This document shows, piece after piece, positions 17,744 through 25,746 of a DNA stretch of 64,000 bases; position 1 is the stretch's first letter; each line of letters begins with the position of its first letter. The notes beneath the pieces were generated by a model, which was given only the letters and a program-made list of their open reading frames with translations, was not told where the DNA came from and searched no databases. This DNA is from a virus. The position numbers were made by a program, and so were the translations under genes. The stretch lies in IMG/VR virus record IMGVR_UViG_3300025425_000010, positions 1-64,000 of that record; one strand, written 5' to 3'.

Positions 17744-17955
17744 GTCAATAGTTCCTTTAACTTGAATTCTCTCACAGTAGCTTTAGTTAATGATTTATAT
17801 ATGGGAAAACTTATTGAGCAATCCATACACACATAAGCACTAAACAAAGTGAATCCACCATATTCACTAGTTAGGTTATTACTATAACACTCTGGACAAT
17901 ATCTAGATTTCCTTTTATCATCTAAATCACCTTCTGGATATATTCTTCCACTCAT
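17740..17955 (-). CDS. Zinc-ribbon protein with C-terminal tail
   Basis: 71 residues with CPEC (about 20) and CMDC (about 42), then the C-terminus TVREFKLKELLT. Clear paralogue of the next gene, in the same leftward set. Function unknown. Confidence 0.65.
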   Translation of the reverse strand: MSGRIYPEGDLDDKRKSRYCPECYSNNLTSEYGGFTLFSAYVCMDCSISFPIYKSLTKATVREFKLKELLT

Positions 17956-17962
17956 AGGTTTA

Positions 17963-18151
17963 TTACATTCTGTCTAATATAGTAATGGCAATGAAGAAAA
18001 AACCAACAACTATTGTAAATATTGATGCTGATATAAAAGCCAATCGGAAGGTGGCGTATGCATATCCAAAAGGAAGACCTATAAGTGTGAATATAAGGAA
18101 AAATATCACATATATTGAGATAATTCGTAATGTATTTCTTAGTCGTTTCAT
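17963..18151 (-). CDS. Small membrane protein
   Basis: 62 residues with two hydrophobic segments (about residues 10-32 and 36-58) after a basic start MKRLRNTLR. Four-base overlap with the kinase gene upstream, so coupled translation is likely. Function unknown. Confidence 0.55.
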   Translation of the reverse strand: MKRLRNTLRIISIYVIFFLIFTLIGLPFGYAYATFRLAFISASIFTIVVGFFFIAITILDRM

Positions 18152-18669
18152 AGTTTTGTTTTTATTACTTTTAATATCGTATCTATATCATATGGGCTTG
18201 TCAAGACTGTGTGATCTATATTATTCTCTGATAATAAACTCTCATATATTTGATCCACTTTTTTAGCATTTTCTAAGGTTTGTGTTCGGCCATTCTGAAC
18301 ATACTCGAAGCTTCTCTCTAGATAGAAAGCCAAATTATTCATTTTATTATACTCACACAAGACAAGATCTGTGAAATATGGATTGTTTCCGTTGTAATAG
18401 ACAATAGAATTTAATAAAGGTGAGTCAGTTATTATGACATCGACTTTATCAATTAATCGATGTGTTCGTTGATGTTGTTTTCCGAAGATATATAGTTGGT
18501 TTTCAATCTTTTTAAAAGACTCCTCCCATACTACTTCTTTGACATACTCCGGTGCCATCTCAACATCGATTCCGTCCATTTTCATTCTAGCAAATAGATT
18601 TGCACATAGTGTTGATTTTCCAGTACCTGGACCACCGAATAAGCTGATAATAAGTGTTTTTTCATTCAT
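18148..18669 (-). CDS. P-loop NTPase, NadR/AAA_28-like kinase
   Basis: A 173-residue protein with Walker A GGPGTGKST (residues 12-20), a Walker B-like VDVIITDSPL and an APEYVKE motif, typical of the NadR/AAA_28 group found in T4-like phages. It is probably a small-molecule or nucleoside kinase; the substrate cannot be read from the sequence. TATATATAG ends three bases upstream of the start on the minus strand. Confidence 0.75.
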   Translation of the reverse strand: MNEKTLIISLFGGPGTGKSTLCANLFARMKMDGIDVEMAPEYVKEVVWEESFKKIENQLYIFGKQHQRTHRLIDKVDVIITDSPLLNSIVYYNGNNPYFTDLVLCEYNKMNNLAFYLERSFEYVQNGRTQTLENAKKVDQIYESLLSENNIDHTVLTSPYDIDTILKVIKTKL

Positions 18670-18801
18670 ATACTATATATACGATAAATAATGGCATAAG
18701 ATTTTAAAAAACTGAAAAATTATATTTCCGGAAGGTGATTTCATTTAAATTATCAAGAAATATAGTAAAAATATACTAGAGACTGTGTGTTTACTTATAT
18801 A

Positions 18802-18819
18802 TACATGTAAATAAATGTA
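18802..18819. promoter_or_regulatory. Inverted repeat upstream of RHH gene
   Basis: TACAT-8 bases-ATGTA lies 7-24 bases before the start of the ribbon-helix-helix gene at 18826. Self-repressors of this family often bind such sites, so this is a candidate operator. It also lies in the only sizeable intergenic gap here (18670-18825). Confidence 0.35.
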
Positions 18820-18825
18820 CCTATT

Positions 18826-18990
18826 ATGAAGAATAAGTTATTAAATGTAAGAATACCTGAGAAGTTGTTAAATGACTATAAAGAGTTTTGTGAGGAGAAT
18901 ACTTTCACGATGTCTAAGAGAATTCGTAAATTGATGGAGAATGATATTAATAAGTGGAAGGAATATAGAGCGGCTAAACTACTTAAGTAA
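18826..18990 (+). CDS. Ribbon-helix-helix DNA-binding protein
   Basis: 54 residues. LLNVRIPEKLLNDYKEFC (strand and helix A) and TMSKRIRKLMENDI (helix B) fit the ribbon-helix-helix fold of Arc/CopG repressors. It probably dimerises and represses transcription, perhaps its own. The end overlaps the convergent gene at 18979. Confidence 0.7.
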   Translation: MKNKLLNVRIPEKLLNDYKEFCEENTFTMSKRIRKLMENDINKWKEYRAAKLLK

Positions 18991-19257
18991 TTTTTCCAAT
19001 TTTTTGTTACGAAATTCAGATTCACTCAACAGTTCGTCTTCATATACAAATTTTGAATTAGTTGATGTATTGTCTATGGGTATGATGTGATATTCACAAC
19101 ATTTATCACCGGGGTAACATTGAGCACTATGTATGGTATATTTAAAACCACGATAAAAAACCACGGACTTTATTCCGAATTTAACACTAACATACGATTT
19201 TTCATACTCTTCATCACTACCTCCCGTACCAATAAATTTCCTTTGTAACCAACTCAC
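18979..19257 (-). CDS. Small protein with C-terminal tail
   Basis: 92 residues with SVVFYRGFKYTIHSAQCYPGD and CCEYHIIPI strands and the C-terminus SEFRNKKLEKLLK, the shared tail. Similar in layout to 19861-20091 (short beta domain, then FVYEDEL/FVYESEV, then the tail), so the two are probably distant paralogues. Overlaps 19254 by 4 bases. Confidence 0.65.
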   Translation of the reverse strand: MSWLQRKFIGTGGSDEEYEKSYVSVKFGIKSVVFYRGFKYTIHSAQCYPGDKCCEYHIIPIDNTSTNSKFVYEDELLSESEFRNKKLEKLLK

Positions 19258-19874
19258 TTTTTGAGTATGCTATTTAATTTAACATCTCTCATAACTGCTT
19301 TCAACCAACCTTCTGATGGTTTTGGTTCTTCACCATCTACGTCCAATACCCACATATCACCTTCTTTAAAATGATCACACCCATTGGCGTTATATTTACC
19401 AGAAGTTAAACTAGTTTCATCAAATATATCAGCATAACATCCATAATCGGTGGATTCCACGGTGTAGTTGGAGTACCCTCGATCCTGTGAGTAATATCTT
19501 GAGCAATCTTCACAACTTTTTAACGGAGTATTGTTTAATAAATCGATATCGATTTTTATTTGCTCGATTGGATTTATGTTTGATAACTTATCTCTCAATT
19601 TTTTGATGAATAAGATTTTGACTTCTTCATCAACAATTATCGGGGTTTGTAATCTATCCACGGTGTGTATTTCGGTACATAGTGCTCCATTATATTCGGA
19701 AACAGATGCTATGGATTTATACTCATATCTACTCCACCCAGTACCTACACATAAATAACATGACCAAAGACCTTCTTCCAAAGTATCTAGTTCGAATTGA
19801 ACATTGACAGTAGGGTAACCATTTTTAGATGATAAACCCTTTCCCTTTACTCTCTTTGCCTTAATTACTTTCAT
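19254..19874 (-). CDS. Riboflavin-kinase-like domain with Cys-rich extension and C-terminal tail
   Basis: 206 residues. The first 110 match the riboflavin kinase fold: VKGKGLSSKNGYPTVNVQF aligns with the G-x-G...G-[FY]-P-T-x-N motif, and EIHTVDR...VDEEVKILFIKKLRD with the C-terminal strands and helix; the catalytic Glu region is not clear. Residues 115-190 add a Cys-rich segment (CEDCSRYY, YGCYAD, NGCDHF) that could bind zinc. It ends VMRDVKLNSILKK, the shared tail. It may bind flavin or a nucleotide without being a kinase. Confidence 0.6.
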   Translation of the reverse strand: MKVIKAKRVKGKGLSSKNGYPTVNVQFELDTLEEGLWSCYLCVGTGWSRYEYKSIASVSEYNGALCTEIHTVDRLQTPIIVDEEVKILFIKKLRDKLSNINPIEQIKIDIDLLNNTPLKSCEDCSRYYSQDRGYSNYTVESTDYGCYADIFDETSLTSGKYNANGCDHFKEGDMWVLDVDGEEPKPSEGWLKAVMRDVKLNSILKK

Positions 19875-20091
19875 TTAATAATTCGTGTAGTCGTTTGTTA
19901 CGTACATTTTTAACCAATTCTACCTCAGATTCATATACAAATTTAATCCTAACCGTGTCACTGGACATCACAATCTTATACTCAATTATATCATTAACTA
20001 AGAGTACTTCATTTATACACCACTGGGTATTATTATGAAAGACAAAATCTTCCTTAGTATATAATGCTCTTATGTAGGGTATATCATTCAT
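19861..20091 (-). CDS. Small protein with C-terminal tail
   Basis: 76 residues starting MNDIPYIRALYTKEDFVF; ends KNVRNKRLHELLNESN. The layout resembles 18979-19257. It overlaps the start of the riboflavin-kinase-like gene by 14 bases. Confidence 0.6.
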   Translation of the reverse strand: MNDIPYIRALYTKEDFVFHNNTQWCINEVLLVNDIIEYKIVMSSDTVRIKFVYESEVELVKNVRNKRLHELLNESN

Positions 20092-20128
20092 AGTACTTAT
20101 TTAAGTATTCTCTATTGTCGTTGATTAC

Positions 20129-20869
20129 TCATCTTCTAAATACCTCCACTAATTTCATAGAACTTTTCCGAAGTTCAATATATTGAATAAACCTGTGACG
20201 GTGTTCTTCAAGAGCCTCTAAGTCAGAATCACCTATTGTACCTCTCAATAACATATTTTTGAGTTCTGGGTAGTTCTTGATGATACCGTTCTTAGTATAT
20301 GAATCACTTTCATATCCATCAATGAGTGAGAACACTTGTCCAAACTGAAAGCTAAGAACTTTATAGATATCTTCGATTTTATCTTTTTTACCAGGAAAAT
20401 CGGTCATTTTAGTATAGTCAATCTTCTTAATGACTTTCAATTTCATAAGAGCATCACCACGTAGAGCCTTCTTTATTTCGACCCTCATATCAGTTCTCGA
20501 ATAAAATGTTATAAGGAACCGACACACTCGAATTACCTTCTCGTTGATATCCCTCTCAACACTAGATTTTATAGGGTTGTCGAAGTATTGCCTATGGTTG
20601 TCGTAGGTGTAGAATAGAACATTACTCAACTCATCTTTCGTACCTTTAAAACAATCGATTAATTGATTACCATCCACACCACCAAATACACCAATGTTGC
20701 AGTTTAATGGTTTCCCCGTTAATAGCTTTTTAGACAACTTGTCATTCCAGTGTTTACAGATTTCGTGTGCATCATCTATGTTTCGTGGTATCTCATCAAC
20801 GGACACAAGAACATCATAGTCTTGTGAGTTTTCGGATCCAAATAAATAGAAAGGTGTTTTCGTATCCAT
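20129..20869 (-). CDS. Pol-beta-type nucleotidyltransferase
   Basis: A 246-residue protein. FYLFGSENSQDYDVLVSV (residues 7-24) carries the G-S and D-x-D motif of the nucleotidyltransferase fold; the rest is helical. The substrate is unknown. The end (SSMKLVEVFRR) only loosely resembles the shared tail and is not counted. It faces the GNAT gene across a short divergent leader. Confidence 0.65.
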   Translation of the reverse strand: MDTKTPFYLFGSENSQDYDVLVSVDEIPRNIDDAHEICKHWNDKLSKKLLTGKPLNCNIGVFGGVDGNQLIDCFKGTKDELSNVLFYTYDNHRQYFDNPIKSSVERDINEKVIRVCRFLITFYSRTDMRVEIKKALRGDALMKLKVIKKIDYTKMTDFPGKKDKIEDIYKVLSFQFGQVFSLIDGYESDSYTKNGIIKNYPELKNMLLRGTIGDSDLEALEEHRHRFIQYIELRKSSMKLVEVFRR

Positions 20870-20918
20870 TAAACAAATATACTAAATAATACATATAATA
20901 CATAAATTATTATTAACT

Positions 20919-21401
20919 ATGGAAAATTTGAATATTATTGAGATAAATGACACACATAGGGAAGAAGTAATTAACATATTCAAAAATACGTTTGGGGAAA
21001 GTCAATGGAATGGTTGGTTAGAACTTGAATTGAAAGAAGCTGTTTTTAATGGTAATAGCTACTATAAAATTGACCTGTATGGTATAGTCATAAATGGTAG
21101 TATAGTATCGGTGGCTGGAATTGCTGACGGTATGTTCCTGGATAGTATTAAAACACTTAGATTGGGAGCTACATTACCAGAATTTACTAAAAGAGGGTTT
21201 ATGGACACATTGGTTCAATATAGATTGAACTTATTGAAAGCTAAAGGATATGCAGGTGTTTTGGTTAGTACAATGTTTCCACATAGGTATACCAAGTATG
21301 GGTTTTCACTCATACAGAGTAGTGATTCTTACAAGGCGCTATACCTTGATATGGAAAATCTTAATATTTCCCATATATCAAATGTACGGAAAATTATTTA
21401 A
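20919..21401 (+). CDS. GNAT-like acetyltransferase
   Basis: A 160-residue protein. The order of elements (helix 1 THREEVINIFKNTFG, strand GIVINGSIVSVAGI, GATLPEFTKRGFMDTLV as the acetyl-CoA loop, and KYGFSLIQSSDSYKALYL) fits GNAT acetyltransferases. The pyrophosphate loop is a variant of R/Q-x-x-G-x-G/A. Substrate unknown. Confidence 0.65.
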   Translation: MENLNIIEINDTHREEVINIFKNTFGESQWNGWLELELKEAVFNGNSYYKIDLYGIVINGSIVSVAGIADGMFLDSIKTLRLGATLPEFTKRGFMDTLVQYRLNLLKAKGYAGVLVSTMFPHRYTKYGFSLIQSSDSYKALYLDMENLNISHISNVRKII

Positions 21402-21430
21402 TCTCTCAGTATTTTTAAAGACATATTATT

Positions 21431-21751
21431 TCATACGTCTTCGATATTAAACCCCAAAGAATCGATTCGTTTTTCAGAACGTGATTTCAATTCATCATCT
21501 ATGAATTTCTTCTTCTCCTTAAATATACTAATTCTATTCTTTTCTGAATTTTTCAAATCATAATATATACCCTCATCTTCTTCTCTACTATCCCAAACAC
21601 CACCAAGTGATTCTTCACCGGTTTCATCATCAAGTACTACCTCTAAACCAAGTCCGAGTGGATGTAAAAACCTTCTGTTCAATTCTTGAAGATATCCCTT
21701 CTCACGGAATTCTTTAATATCTATGCGTTTAATATCTGTTGATTTTCTCAT
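21431..21751 (-). CDS. Conserved phage protein of unknown function
   Basis: A 106-residue protein. IKEFREKGYLQELNRRFLHPLGLGLEV and LGGVWDSREEDEGIYYD form a pattern I recognise from hypothetical proteins of many unrelated phages. The function is not known. Codirectional with 21765 and the methyltransferase. Confidence 0.65.
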   Translation of the reverse strand: MRKSTDIKRIDIKEFREKGYLQELNRRFLHPLGLGLEVVLDDETGEESLGGVWDSREEDEGIYYDLKNSEKNRISIFKEKKKFIDDELKSRSEKRIDSLGFNIEDV

Positions 21752-21764
21752 CTTGTTCTATTTT

Positions 21765-22007
21765 TTAGTAATTAATTCTATTCGGCTTCAATTTACCAGA
21801 CATAACATCATCCATCATTTTTGGATGATAATCATCCAGTAATTTTTTTCGTGTAACATTCCATCCAACCGGTGGTATTGTATAATCTTCAAAATATGTG
21901 TATCTGATCATGCCACAAAGGCTTTCACCAGCACCCTTAATATCACCATTAAGTTCTACTTCAAACTCACCATCACCAATATGTTTTACTATGTAGTTAT
22001 CTTCCAT
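21765..22007 (-). CDS. Small hypothetical protein
   Basis: 80 residues starting MEDNYIVKHIGDGEFEVELNG with strand-rich start and helical end. It lies between the Dam-type methyltransferase and a conserved phage protein. Function unknown. Confidence 0.5.
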   Translation of the reverse strand: MEDNYIVKHIGDGEFEVELNGDIKGAGESLCGMIRYTYFEDYTIPPVGWNVTRKKLLDDYHPKMMDDVMSGKLKPNRINY

Positions 22008-22017
22008 TAGTAGTTCA

Positions 22018-22878
22018 TTAGTAGTTCATTATAAGTACTTCAGTCGATTTATTGACTGGCTTACCTTTTTTGGCTCCTGATATCTTATGAAATTCTTTCT
22101 CTACCCATCGATACTTATCCTTTGGGAAAAACTCTTCTAGTTCCGGGAAGTAATAGTATGATAATGACCAACGAGCTTCTAGTTTCTTCATACAGTCAGC
22201 AAGTCTCTCATGTGTGTGTAATCCGAACTCGTGGTTAGAGTAATAATTCTCTTTTGTGAAATATGGTGGGTCAAGGTAAAAATAAGCTCCTGGACCGTCA
22301 TATTGTAACATCAACTTCTCAAAGTCCATACATTCAACATGTGTGATTTTATCAAAGTGACGTTTCAGACTCTTACCGTGATTACTGAAATTCAGTTTTC
22401 TCGAAAAGGCTCCAAACTTACAGTTGTATTTACCCCTAAGATCAATGAACTTAGCCGTCTCAGGTTTTGACCCAGAGAACACTTGACCGAGTACATAAGC
22501 GTACTTCATGGCCGTTTGGAAATCAGGGTTCTCAACATCTAAGATAAGTTCTTTACCGAAAATCTCTTTCTGATACTCATAGAACCACTCAGGGTACTTG
22601 GGATCAGTAACATCTTCATGCCTCTCCTGATACTTCTGATTAGCCAAATGAGGATAAAATTTCTCATACTGCCTAACAGCAGCAAAGATGTTGGCATTTA
22701 ATGGATTGAAATCGTTATAAATAACATCCTTCAAATTTGTGTATTGTTCTAAGTCCATTTCATAATAGAGGTTGAACATGCCACCAAACGGCTCACAGTA
22801 AGTTTCAATATCCTTTGGGATAAACTCATCTATCCATTTGCCGATCTTACCGCGTTTACTACCTATGTATGAAATCAT
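22018..22878 (-). CDS. D12-class N6-adenine DNA methyltransferase (Dam-like)
   Basis: A 286-residue protein. Motif X YIGSKRGKIGKWI at the start, motif I YCEPFGGMF (residues 27-35) binding S-adenosylmethionine, and motif IV DPPY near residue 204 (YLDPPYFTKENYY). This is the order of the Dam/D12 family. It methylates adenine in the phage DNA and may protect from host restriction. The target sequence cannot be read. It is a complete protein despite the homing endonuclease gene that ends on its start codon. Confidence 0.9.
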   Translation of the reverse strand: MISYIGSKRGKIGKWIDEFIPKDIETYCEPFGGMFNLYYEMDLEQYTNLKDVIYNDFNPLNANIFAAVRQYEKFYPHLANQKYQERHEDVTDPKYPEWFYEYQKEIFGKELILDVENPDFQTAMKYAYVLGQVFSGSKPETAKFIDLRGKYNCKFGAFSRKLNFSNHGKSLKRHFDKITHVECMDFEKLMLQYDGPGAYFYLDPPYFTKENYYSNHEFGLHTHERLADCMKKLEARWSLSYYYFPELEEFFPKDKYRWVEKEFHKISGAKKGKPVNKSTEVLIMNY

Positions 22879-23555
22879 TTCTTTCTGTATTTAGTTTTTG
22901 TTATACTTATGTTATATGCTTCTTCAAAGATAAGTTGCTTTCGTTTGAGAAAAAACTTGGAATCTTTATATAAATAATCGTATAGTGTTTCAATATCTTT
23001 ATATCCTGACCAGCCGATGTACTTATAGTTCTCAGGACCATAAGGTTTATTTAAATTTATACTAATTTCTCGATTTAAGTGTGTATTTAAGTCATTTATG
23101 AATGGAAAACTAGCTGATATTATCCGAACATCACCTCTTTTATGACCTTCACGACCCTTTCTATTTTCTTTCTTTATCCTAACACAACCATCTCCATCGA
23201 AATATCCTCGGATGAAATGACGATATAATGTTTTGTCTTTTAGTTTGGGAAATTGTAATGTGAATGTCTTATTAGAATGTACTCCTAAATTAATAAGATC
23301 GGATTTCATCTTCTTACTCGATATACCTATCTCACATATATCTTTCCGTTTGGAGCTATGCCATATATCACCCTCGAATTCCACACACTTTGAGAAGGAT
23401 TCCAATACTTCGATATCTTTGTTATTTATTTTAATTGTCAATTTGTTACGATTCTTAGCAACACTCCCATCAGCCATTAAGAACCCAAGGAAGTATGCCT
23501 TATGTTCTGAATCGATATTTTCGAAGTAATTTTGGTTAAATTCTATTCTCTTCAT
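22875..23555 (-). CDS. LAGLIDADG homing endonuclease
   Basis: A 226-residue protein with two LAGLIDADG-type motifs: AYFLGFLMADGSV (about residues 20-32) and FIRGYFDGDGCV (about 113-124), the acidic catalytic residue at each end. Monomeric two-motif enzymes make a double-strand break. The stop overlaps the methyltransferase start by 4 bases, so it is free-standing and cotranscribed with it. Confidence 0.85.
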   Translation of the reverse strand: MKRIEFNQNYFENIDSEHKAYFLGFLMADGSVAKNRNKLTIKINNKDIEVLESFSKCVEFEGDIWHSSKRKDICEIGISSKKMKSDLINLGVHSNKTFTLQFPKLKDKTLYRHFIRGYFDGDGCVRIKKENRKGREGHKRGDVRIISASFPFINDLNTHLNREISINLNKPYGPENYKYIGWSGYKDIETLYDYLYKDSKFFLKRKQLIFEEAYNISITKTKYRKK

Positions 23556-23630
23556 AAAGTAACCTTTGTTCTTTTTTTGTATATAACGTATATATAGAAA
23601 GAATCCCGGCCCCTTTAGGTGCCAATAATT

Positions 23631-23822
23631 ATGAGTAGAGAAAGGAAAATAACAGATACGCAGGCCACTCAGTATGCTGAGGGCCGAAAACAGTACAACA
23701 GTGATAAGTCGTTAGTTCAGATACGTAAGGAGACTCACGTTAGGTTGAAGGCTTATTGTAAGGAGAATGGTATATCGATTATCGATTATTTGGATGAGTT
23801 GATTGGTAAGGGAATCTCTTAG
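23631..23822 (+). CDS. Ribbon-helix-helix DNA-binding protein
   Basis: About 63 residues starting MSRERKITDTQATQY. SLVQIRKETHVRLKAYCKENG and IIDYLDELIGKGI fit the ribbon-helix-helix fold. A GC-rich imperfect palindrome (GGCCCCTTTAGGTGCC, about 23608-23623) lies just before the start and could be its operator. The start at 23619 is also open but less likely. Confidence 0.65.
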   Translation: MSRERKITDTQATQYAEGRKQYNSDKSLVQIRKETHVRLKAYCKENGISIIDYLDELIGKGIS

Positions 23823-23862
23823 TCGTGGTACTGTTTACTCTTACGGTTGATTACGGCCAATA

Positions 23863-24054
23863 TCATATTATATTCAATGAACATGACATCCCTGGTCCTT
23901 CTGAGGCATTATCGAGTCTGGAAGGTTTGTAAAAATCTCTAACCATTTGGATGGCTTCATCGAAGTTACCTTCTGTTAATAGAGGTTCAATTTGGTCGGC
24001 AATTATTTTGTTCAATTTCACACCAATTTCATCAATGTGATTATAGTACTCCAA
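23863..24054 (-). CDS. Small helical protein
   Basis: 63 residues from a TTG start that overlaps the end of the tagged micro-gene at 24041. Helical: HIDEIGVKLNKIIADQIEPLL. No domain recognised. Confidence 0.4.
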   Translation of the reverse strand: MEYYNHIDEIGVKLNKIIADQIEPLLTEGNFDEAIQMVRDFYKPSRLDNASEGPGMSCSLNII

Positions 24055-24142
24055 ACATTTTTTTCATTTCATCGACAATGTTTAAGTCTTCGATTGGTTC
24101 ATCTGATTCGTTGAATCTTTTTATATGTTTTCTCTCTGCCAT
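24041..24142 (-). CDS. Tagged micro-protein
   Basis: 33 residues, MAERKHIKRFNES followed by an acidic helix (EPIEDLNIVDEMKKMFG). The HIKRFNES segment matches the tag of 33943 and 34230. AATATATAG (24146-24154, minus strand) ends exactly three bases before the ATG, as for other tagged genes, which supports it as real despite its size. Confidence 0.55.
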   Translation of the reverse strand: MAERKHIKRFNESDEPIEDLNIVDEMKKMFGVL

Positions 24143-24145
24143 GTT

Positions 24146-24154
24146 CTATATATT
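24146..24154 (-). promoter_or_regulatory. AATATATAG start-proximal box
   Basis: AATATATAG, AAC, then ATG of the 33-residue tagged gene. A minus-strand example with the same spacing. Confidence 0.45.
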
Positions 24155-24187
24155 AAAAGAATTTTACTTATTTTCTTTACGACTGGT

Positions 24188-24658
24188 TTAGGTCAATATT
24201 TTACTAATATGATTGAAGCATTCCTTAACCTCCGGTCTATTCATAATTTCAGACTTGTTATTTTCCCATAATTCGTCACATTGTCTTTTTACTTGTGGAA
24301 CACGGGTGTAGACTTCCATTATATAGTCGGTGTATTCGGATTCTTTCTTATGTAATGTGAATAAATGGTTTATATGGTAATTCAGATAGCTAGCTAATAT
24401 TTCCTGTTCGTAAAGTCGTTGTGAGAGTTTATCTATTGTGTATTCAGTACCAATTTCTGGGTATCCAAGGTTTGGTAGTTGTCTTTCTTCTTCAGTAGCA
24501 ACTAACCAATGGCATATCTCGTGTGTTAGTGATGTCCAATTACCAGCGTATATTTTATCATCGGTTTGTTTAAAACATATATCGCCAAGTCTGGTCCTTT
24601 TACCAGTAGTGTAATATACGAGAGGTATTAGTAGTTCGAGATATGTACCTACTAGTTT
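24188..24658 (-). pseudogene. HExxH metalloprotease-like frame without a start codon
   Basis: 156 open codons in the same frame as 24659-24856, separated only by a TAA at 24659-24661. It has no ATG, GTG or TTG near its start. SLTHEICHWLVA contains the zinc-protease motif HExxH; the C-terminal half is helical (LSQRLYEQEILASYLNYHINHLF). It is either the second half of a gene broken by a nonsense mutation, or is translated by readthrough or from an unusual start. Confidence 0.5.
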
Positions 24659-24856
24659 TTAATTGAAATTGTTATCGGCCTTAATTAATGTGAGCTTATC
24701 TGATTCGACTTTCCACATCCCGGCACAAAAGTATTCTTCTAAATTTGATTCGTATAATTCTTCGGCTTTTTCTAAACTGAGGAATGTTAAGTCAATAATG
24801 TCGAGTAGGTCTATACCATACTCATTTCCGGGTAATACGAGGTATTTGTCTTCCAT
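24659..24856 (-). CDS. Small protein upstream of HExxH frame
   Basis: 65 residues, MEDKYLVLPGNEYGIDLLDIIDLTF..., ending KADNNFN. The downstream HExxH frame continues in phase after its stop. A 22-residue partial copy of its first 15 codons lies at 25031-25096. Function unknown. Confidence 0.5.
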   Translation of the reverse strand: MEDKYLVLPGNEYGIDLLDIIDLTFLSLEKAEELYESNLEEYFCAGMWKVESDKLTLIKADNNFN

Positions 24857-25030
24857 GTCGTTATTTCAAAGACTTCGTATAATTCCCTCCTTTTATGTGG
24901 AAGTAACATGCGGGTATAGCAAGTAGTAGAACGACAAACGTGAAGAAAATTGTATATTGTGTAGTAAATTCCAATATTAAAAATATAATTTGTAATGTGT
25001 TGAAAAAGAATCCTATTTTTTTGTATTTAT

Positions 25031-25096
25031 TCATTTTATCATATTTAATTTTATACCATACTTATTTCCGGGTAATACGAGGTATTTGTCTCTCAT
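25031..25096 (-). pseudogene. Truncated duplicate of the 24659 gene start
   Basis: MRDKYLVLPGNKYGI followed by six unrelated codons and a stop. The DNA from the ATG through the GNxYG codons is almost identical to the start of the gene at 24856, so this is a fragment of a duplication. The stretch 24857-25030 between them holds nothing else I can support. Confidence 0.5.
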
Positions 25097-25099
25097 TAT

Positions 25100-25678
25100 C
25101 TATTCACCTTCTTGAACTTCTTTAATCTTATCTCGGTACATAGCAGCAGTTACATAATCTTCGATAAGAAGTGCTTCATCCAACATTCGTTGCATGTCTT
25201 CTATTGAGAGTATATTACCTTTTTTTGTAGAACTGTTTGATGTTTGTTCTTCCGGAATAATATTACCATCAGTATCTATTTCCATACCAATTTGGTCGAG
25301 TACTTCTTCTTGTGCGTATAAAGGACACTCGAATGCTAGTGATAAGGCAATGCCGTCACCAGCGGTGCAATCTATAATTCTAGACTCGATGCCATTAGAG
25401 ACAACTATTCTAGCGTAAAAAATACCAGCTAGTAATTTATAAATTTCAACCTCTTGGCAATCCATATCGAATTCTACACAGACGGATTGTACGAGTTCGT
25501 GAGTGAAAGGTCTTGGTGATTCCATACCCTCTACTTTAAGAGCTATAAATTGAGCATCATTTGTTTTTATGATAATTGGTAATTTACGTGATCCATTTTG
25601 TTCAGCAAGAATACATATATATGATCCTATTTGACTCTGTGAGTATTGTAGTCCGAAAACTTTAACTTCTCTTTTCAT
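25100..25678 (-). CDS. Bifunctional nuclease (BFN/DUF151) with UVR motif
   Basis: A 192-residue protein. The BFN domain covers residues 1-130 (LPIIIKTNDAQFIALKVEG, RPFTHELVQSV, GIESRIIDCTAGDGIALSLAFECPLY). A UVR-like helix pair at the end (MQRMLDEALLIEDYVTAAMYRDKI) completes the architecture found in Bacteroidota BFN proteins. Plant homologues have DNase and RNase activity; the bacterial role is unclear. It looks acquired from the host lineage. Confidence 0.85.
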   Translation of the reverse strand: MKREVKVFGLQYSQSQIGSYICILAEQNGSRKLPIIIKTNDAQFIALKVEGMESPRPFTHELVQSVCVEFDMDCQEVEIYKLLAGIFYARIVVSNGIESRIIDCTAGDGIALSLAFECPLYAQEEVLDQIGMEIDTDGNIIPEEQTSNSSTKKGNILSIEDMQRMLDEALLIEDYVTAAMYRDKIKEVQEGE

Positions 25679-25746
25679 GTCTGTTCTATATTATATTAAT
25701 CTATTAGTTTTACAAATATACGAATTAATCTCGTACATACAATGTT

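Noticed and set aside
24940-25125. Hydrophobic plus-strand open frame in the 24857-25099 gap
   Set aside because: AT-rich sequence gives hydrophobic codons by chance, it runs into the BFN gene on the other strand, and it has no leader or homologue that I recognise.
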